Shown: positions 31,401 to 33,525 of the stretch, piece after piece
Numbering within the stretch: position 1 is the first letter of the stretch
Layout: every line of letters starts with the position of its first letter
DNA from: an uncultured Myxococcales bacterium
GTDB lineage: Bacteria; Myxococcota_A; Bradymonadia; UBA7976; UBA1532
NCBI GenBank assembly: GCA_903847385.1
Contig: CAINDO010000486.1
Coordinates: 1-33,525, forward strand
Reading direction: 5' to 3'
Length of the DNA stretch: 33,525 bases
Program-made: the position numbers and the translations under genes
The notes under the pieces: model-generated
Database searches by the model: none
Seen by the model: the letters and a program-made list of their open reading frames with translations, nothing else
Told to the model about the DNA's origin: nothing

Positions 31401-33185
31401 CGGCGCGACGGCCGTGCTGGTCGTACCGTCCCCGAAGTCCCAGAGGTGGGTGAGCGGCTGGTTGTCCGGATCGCTGCTCTGGTTGCCGAACTGGACCGTG
31501 AGCGGGCCGGGGCCGAAGGACACCGCGGGCGTGGCCGCCGCCACGGGCGGACGGTTCGCCGGGCTGTAGCTCACGCGGCGCACGCGGTCGCCCCACTTGA
31601 CGTAGTAGAGGCCGCCCTGGGTGGGATGGGTGGAGACGAAGACCACCGCGTTGCCGGGGTCGACGAAGTTCTGAACGAGGCTCGGCCGGTGCTGGGCGTC
31701 GAAGACGAAGCTCTTGATCCAGCCGCCGCCGTAGTCCGCGGCGAAGTAGGTGTTGCGCCACTGCGCCGGGAAGTCCTGGCCGGTGTACCAGACGCCGCCC
31801 GTGGACGCATTGCCGGAGAACTGCGACCCCAGCACGGGCGACCCGGCGGCGCCCACCAGGGTCGTCGTCGCGTTGCCGTTGGCGTCGAAGGTGGCCGCGC
31901 GGGCCGAGCCGCGCCAATCGATGGGCGGCCGGGAGTGCATGAACTTGTGATAGGTCCAGACCTGGCCGGTCCCATCCGTGAACGTGTCGGGGATCTGCAC
32001 GGACACATCACACGGATTGGGCCAGCTGCCGATCCCGCTCTGCTTCTCCTGGACGATCAGGTTCCGGAAGTACAGGTACTCCTGGGCGCACCCGTTGACG
32101 CCGAAGAGCGGGTTCTTGGCGAGGCGGTTGGCGATGTTGGCCGCGCTGTACTGCGCGTGGGTCGTCATGCCCTCGAAGTGGGGCCAGCCCAGGTTCTGCC
32201 CCGGGCGCGAGATGACGTGGAGATCCTCCGCCGAGCCCCACCCCACGTCGCCGAGGTAGAAGACGCCCGGATCTCCGTCCTCCGCGTGGTGCGAGCCCGT
32301 CCCGGGCTTGCGGGTGAAGCGATACGGGTTGCGCAGGCCCAGGGCCCATGTCCGTGACGCCGGCGAGCGGGGGTTCGCCGCATCGAAGAAGGGGTTCGAG
32401 GGCAGGCCGTCGCCGGTCATCGGGTCGATGCGGATCATCTTGCCGCCGAGCGAGCCCAGGTACTGAGCGCGCAGCGCGCCGATGTTTTCGTCGGGGCGCA
32501 GGATCCCCTCGTTGAGGGCCTGCTGGAAATAGGTGTCGTTGTTCGAGCCCGTGTCGACGACGTTGTAGCTCGCCGCGTCGCCGCAGGTCGCCATGAGCGT
32601 GCCGTCCTCGCCGAAGACGAGGTGCCCGGTGCCGTGGCTCTGGTGCAGGATGGGGAAGCCGGTACCGATGGTCTCGCCCACGAGCACGGTGCGTGAAGCG
32701 GGCAGCACGGTGCGGTAGTTGGTCGCCGGGTTGGCCTGATAGCGCGTGATCCGGCCGATGGTCGGCTGGAAGTACTCGTCCGTGGCCGCGTTGTAGGCGG
32801 GCGGTTGGCAGTTGGCGTTGTCCCGCGCCGCGTTGCACATCCGCAGGTCGTAGTGATCCACCACATAGAACAGATAGACGTAGTGATTCTGGCTGAAGTT
32901 CGGGTGCAGGGCGAAGCCGAGCAGGCCGTAGTCGCGCCAGCCCCCCACCTCGCTGCTGAGGTCGATGAACGGCGTCGGTTGCTTCACGCCGTTCTCGACG
33001 ATGTGGACCTTGCCGCCCCGCTCGACCACGTAGAGGAGCCCGTCGGGCCCCCACTCCAGGCCGGCGGCGCCGCTCCACGGACCGGGGATCTCCTGCTCGA
33101 TGAAGCCGGCAGGCAGGGCCTGCGCGATGGACGGGCAGGCCAAGAGTCCGCCGAGGAGCGCGAGCGTGCCCCACTGATTCGCCAT
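28446..33185 (-). CDS. Giant secreted protein: sugar-dehydrogenase propeller, PKD/adhesion modules and RTX calcium-binding tail
   Basis: 1579 residues from ATG 33185, chosen because it opens a Sec signal (MANQWGTLALLGGLLACPSIAQA) after AGGGGTG; the frame is open to 33296. Residues 25-540: six-bladed propeller of the PQQ-dependent glucose/sorbosone dehydrogenase family (GLEWGPDGLLYVVERGGKVHIVENG, DYGLLGFALHPNF, HQSHGTGHLVFGEDGTL, RNPYRFTRKPGTG). Residues 543-625: a PKD domain (LTHLWDFGDGTTS...YTVRLTVTD). Then Ig/cadherin-like modules (to about 925), an Asp-rich thrombospondin-3-like segment (928-980), an EGF-like Cys knot (986-1025) and another beta domain. Residues 1288-1570 are RTX repeats of GGxGxDxLxG type, about 25 half-units. 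A calcium-stabilised, cell-surface or released enzyme/adhesin. No dedicated type I secretion genes are beside it, and the N-terminal signal argues for Sec export. Confidence 0.88.
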   Translation of the reverse strand: MANQWGTLALLGGLLACPSIAQALPAGFIEQEIPGPWSGAAGLEWGPDGLLYVVERGGKVHIVENGVKQPTPFIDLSSEVGGWRDYGLLGFALHPNFSQNHYVYLFYVVDHYDLRMCNAARDNANCQPPAYNAATDEYFQPTIGRITRYQANPATNYRTVLPASRTVLVGETIGTGFPILHQSHGTGHLVFGEDGTLMATCGDAASYNVVDTGSNNDTYFQQALNEGILRPDENIGALRAQYLGSLGGKMIRIDPMTGDGLPSNPFFDAANPRSPASRTWALGLRNPYRFTRKPGTGSHHAEDGDPGVFYLGDVGWGSAEDLHVISRPGQNLGWPHFEGMTTHAQYSAANIANRLAKNPLFGVNGCAQEYLYFRNLIVQEKQSGIGSWPNPCDVSVQIPDTFTDGTGQVWTYHKFMHSRPPIDWRGSARAATFDANGNATTTLVGAAGSPVLGSQFSGNASTGGVWYTGQDFPAQWRNTYFAADYGGGWIKSFVFDAQHRPSLVQNFVDPGNAVVFVSTHPTQGGLYYVKWGDRVRRVSYSPANRPPVAAATPAVSFGPGPLTVQFGNQSSDPDNQPLTHLWDFGDGTTSTAVAPSHVFAGGGAGPREYTVRLTVTDSAGAAADTTLVVSTDNTPPTGRIVSPREGQEYPTDAESEVQAVAAVADAEQAEPHCTWDVEVHHNDHVHGEPPVEGCSVPIHISPIGCGEDTFFFRLRLTVRDDAGLSVTDVVDYHPDCANDAPRVANDTAEVGRGRSVAIDLLQNDWDVDGILDGSTVAVVQQPAYGFVNIDPLTGLATYTHGGSTQAADSLTYVVADDDGAVSAEATVLLNADIFPLVEIIAPQANGVVDAQRFTLRWTQDLPGGGPVAEILVDGQAVHAEPSGVGEHAALLQTPAPGAHVALVSLTQGDGQPDAFSTGTVHFTVVKGPTWDSDGDLVPDVGDAAPEDRFACRDSDADSCDDCSSGADAPDADGVDGDGDGLCDEGDFNGCDGGGCSVHADCTPTPGGRVCTCLPGYLGDGVACVAVGLTADAGPDLGTCDTTVVLVGSGGAAGGQPVTHAWHEGDVLLGQTATLTLTPGPGEHLYTFSTCLAGHGCVSDTKRVVAGPQGAWPDATAYTPASAHNKLWCEGFDAVDRCGLAALESQRGVPAPVELSLANVAQLRPLVVNAAVYPTVGVRVYGAGGVATDYVLYNAAAKGATLQKWAPSSGSVLTDMAAHLARYGHPAHARFALLAGGAVVGELRAVATPEPGELMLYTPVAAGGAGADLVLLVQAPTAQRLPTCPPGTNVIIGTDLNDTLAGTNGPDCIIGLAGTDVLDGLGGDDVVFGGRGNDTLYGHAGRDTLDGGSCSDKLYGAHVDAAVVDGDADLLSGGVGTDTLYGGEGDDTLDGGDGIDTVYGGPGADRLLGGAGNDRLRGEDGNDTALGGAGADLLYGGGADDTLSGGDGDDKLYGEAGLDILDGDVGADTLDGGPDADTLSGGDGADKLYGRAGADILWGGADADLLYGGTENDQLAGNEGADTMYGEDGNDTLRGDAGDDLLRGGRHDDYLDGGADRDSLTGESGKDTCVAGEVLLTCEL
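28450..29320. repeat. RTX (haemolysin-type calcium-binding) coding repeats
   Basis: The 3' end of the giant gene is an uneven 27-base periodic array encoding nine-residue GGxGxDxLx units, such as GGEGDDTLDGGDGIDTVYGGPG. The copies differ in most codons, so the array is old compared with the 72-base repeats at 20401. One stretch (SCSDKLYGAHVDAAVVDGDADLL) breaks the pattern. Confidence 0.85.
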
Positions 33186-33242
33186 GTTCACACCCCTGAG
33201 CTGGTGATGGGCGCTGACTGAATGGAAGTGCGGTGAAGGGGC

Positions 33243-33271
33243 AGAATGGCGGTGTCGCTGGAAAATTTCAA
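33243..33271 (-). promoter_or_regulatory. Possible sigma-70 promoter of the giant gene
   Basis: On the minus strand TTGAAA (33271-33266) is followed after 17 bases by CATTCT (33248-33243), a poor -10. It lies in the only AT-rich patch of the 175-base divergent gap, about 60 bases before the ATG. The evidence is weak and mainly positional. Confidence 0.25.
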
Positions 33272-33360
33272 ACGAAGTGTGGGCCATTGAGGGCACTCGG
33301 GGCCCCGGCGGCCCGCGGCGTCATTGCGGGCGGCCGGGCGCTTCGGGTATGCCTGGGTGC

Positions 33361-33525
33361 ATGCACGTCCGTCGTCACACCTCGGCGCTCGCCCCTCGCC
33401 TCGGCGGGCTCGCCCTCGCCTGCGGGGTCGCCCTCGGGGGCCTGGCGTGCGGCGAGAGCGGAGACGCCGCGCCCGCCGACCCCGCCCCCGACGCCTCCGC
33501 CGATGGGCGGACCGCGCCCGCCGAC
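33361..33525 (+). CDS. Lipoprotein, 5' part only (runs off the right edge)
   Basis: 55 residues are visible. The signal MHVRRHTSALAPRLGGLALACGVALGGLAC ends in a lipobox (LGGLAC, Cys30 followed by Gly-Glu-Ser), and an Ala-Pro-Asp-rich linker begins right after, as in the other large lipoproteins of this window. An in-frame ATG at 33349 could add four residues; neither start has a convincing ribosome site. The mature domain is outside the window, so function is unknown. The gene is divergent from the giant RTX gene. Confidence 0.65.
   Translation, partial: MHVRRHTSALAPRLGGLALACGVALGGLACGESGDAAPADPAPDASADGRTAPAD

Noticed and set aside
28548..32357. Long rightward open frame (about 1270 codons) opposite the giant RTX gene
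   Set aside because: Shadow of the RTX and propeller coding; Val/Arg/Gly-rich with no recognisable domain.
5950..33185. HlyD and TolC genes as the type I secretion system for the RTX protein
   Set aside because: They sit in a YbhGFSR-type ABC-2 exporter operon more than 15 kb away, no peptidase- or HlyB-type ABC protein is present, and the RTX protein has an N-terminal Sec signal.
1..33525. tRNA, rRNA, insertion sequences or transposases
   Set aside because: No cloverleaf, rRNA landmark, transposase motif or terminal inverted repeats were found by reading either strand.

Overview
The window is very GC-rich, gene-dense bacterial DNA with about 24 protein genes, no RNA genes and no gene-free stretch over 300 bases. 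The organism is probably a myxobacterium-like member of Myxococcota (the old Deltaproteobacteria). This is inferred from extreme G/C codon thirds, seven predicted lipoproteins (several with long Asp-Ala or Asp-Gly linkers behind the lipobox Cys), Cys-rich and thrombospondin-3-like secreted repeats, a beta-propeller lipoprotein with the WG..VWAVGD..GTVLRF pattern, and candidate sigma-54 promoters. No marker gene is present to prove it.

Layout. 1-2532: end of a Cys-rich secreted protein, a di-haem cytochrome c lipoprotein and a small Gly-rich lipoprotein. 2564-5323: a run of overlapping genes made of a Phd-like antitoxin, a PIN/VapC toxin that lacks its last acidic residue, the dipeptidase PepD and a short-chain dehydrogenase. 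A convergent SRPBCC gene follows. 5950-12496: a six-gene exporter operon (HlyD adaptor, TolC-like channel, two ABC ATPases, two ABC-2 permeases), matching E. coli YbhG-YbhF-YbhS-YbhR except that YbhF is split in two and a TolC gene is included. 12576-15791: a DEDDh exonuclease, a five-copy 22-bp repeat array, an AAA/DUF4143 ATPase and a coupled lipoprotein; this part looks less GC-biased than its surroundings. 15834-18069: a leucine-rich-repeat protein divergent from an AraC regulator fused to a second conserved domain. 18080-21492: two leftward lipoproteins, one a beta-propeller protein and one an M15-like peptidase with tandem Asp-rich repeats. 21641-28420: a DoxX-like protein, then a rightward run of a large lipoprotein, a YejM-like membrane sulfatase and two membrane spermidine-synthase-like proteins. 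28446-33185: a very large secreted protein with a sugar-dehydrogenase propeller, PKD and other adhesive modules and a long RTX calcium-binding tail. 33361-end: start of another lipoprotein.

The common theme is the cell envelope and secretion. The observations most worth a second look are the exactly 22-bp-periodic repeat array in front of the DUF4143 ATPase, three sigma-54-like -24/-12 elements placed just before envelope or export genes (one with a cluster of palindromes upstream), the split YbhF with one degenerate ATP site, the YejM-like/spermidine-synthase-like operon whose synthase lacks its catalytic Asp, and two convergent gene pairs whose stop codons both lie inside one hairpin.
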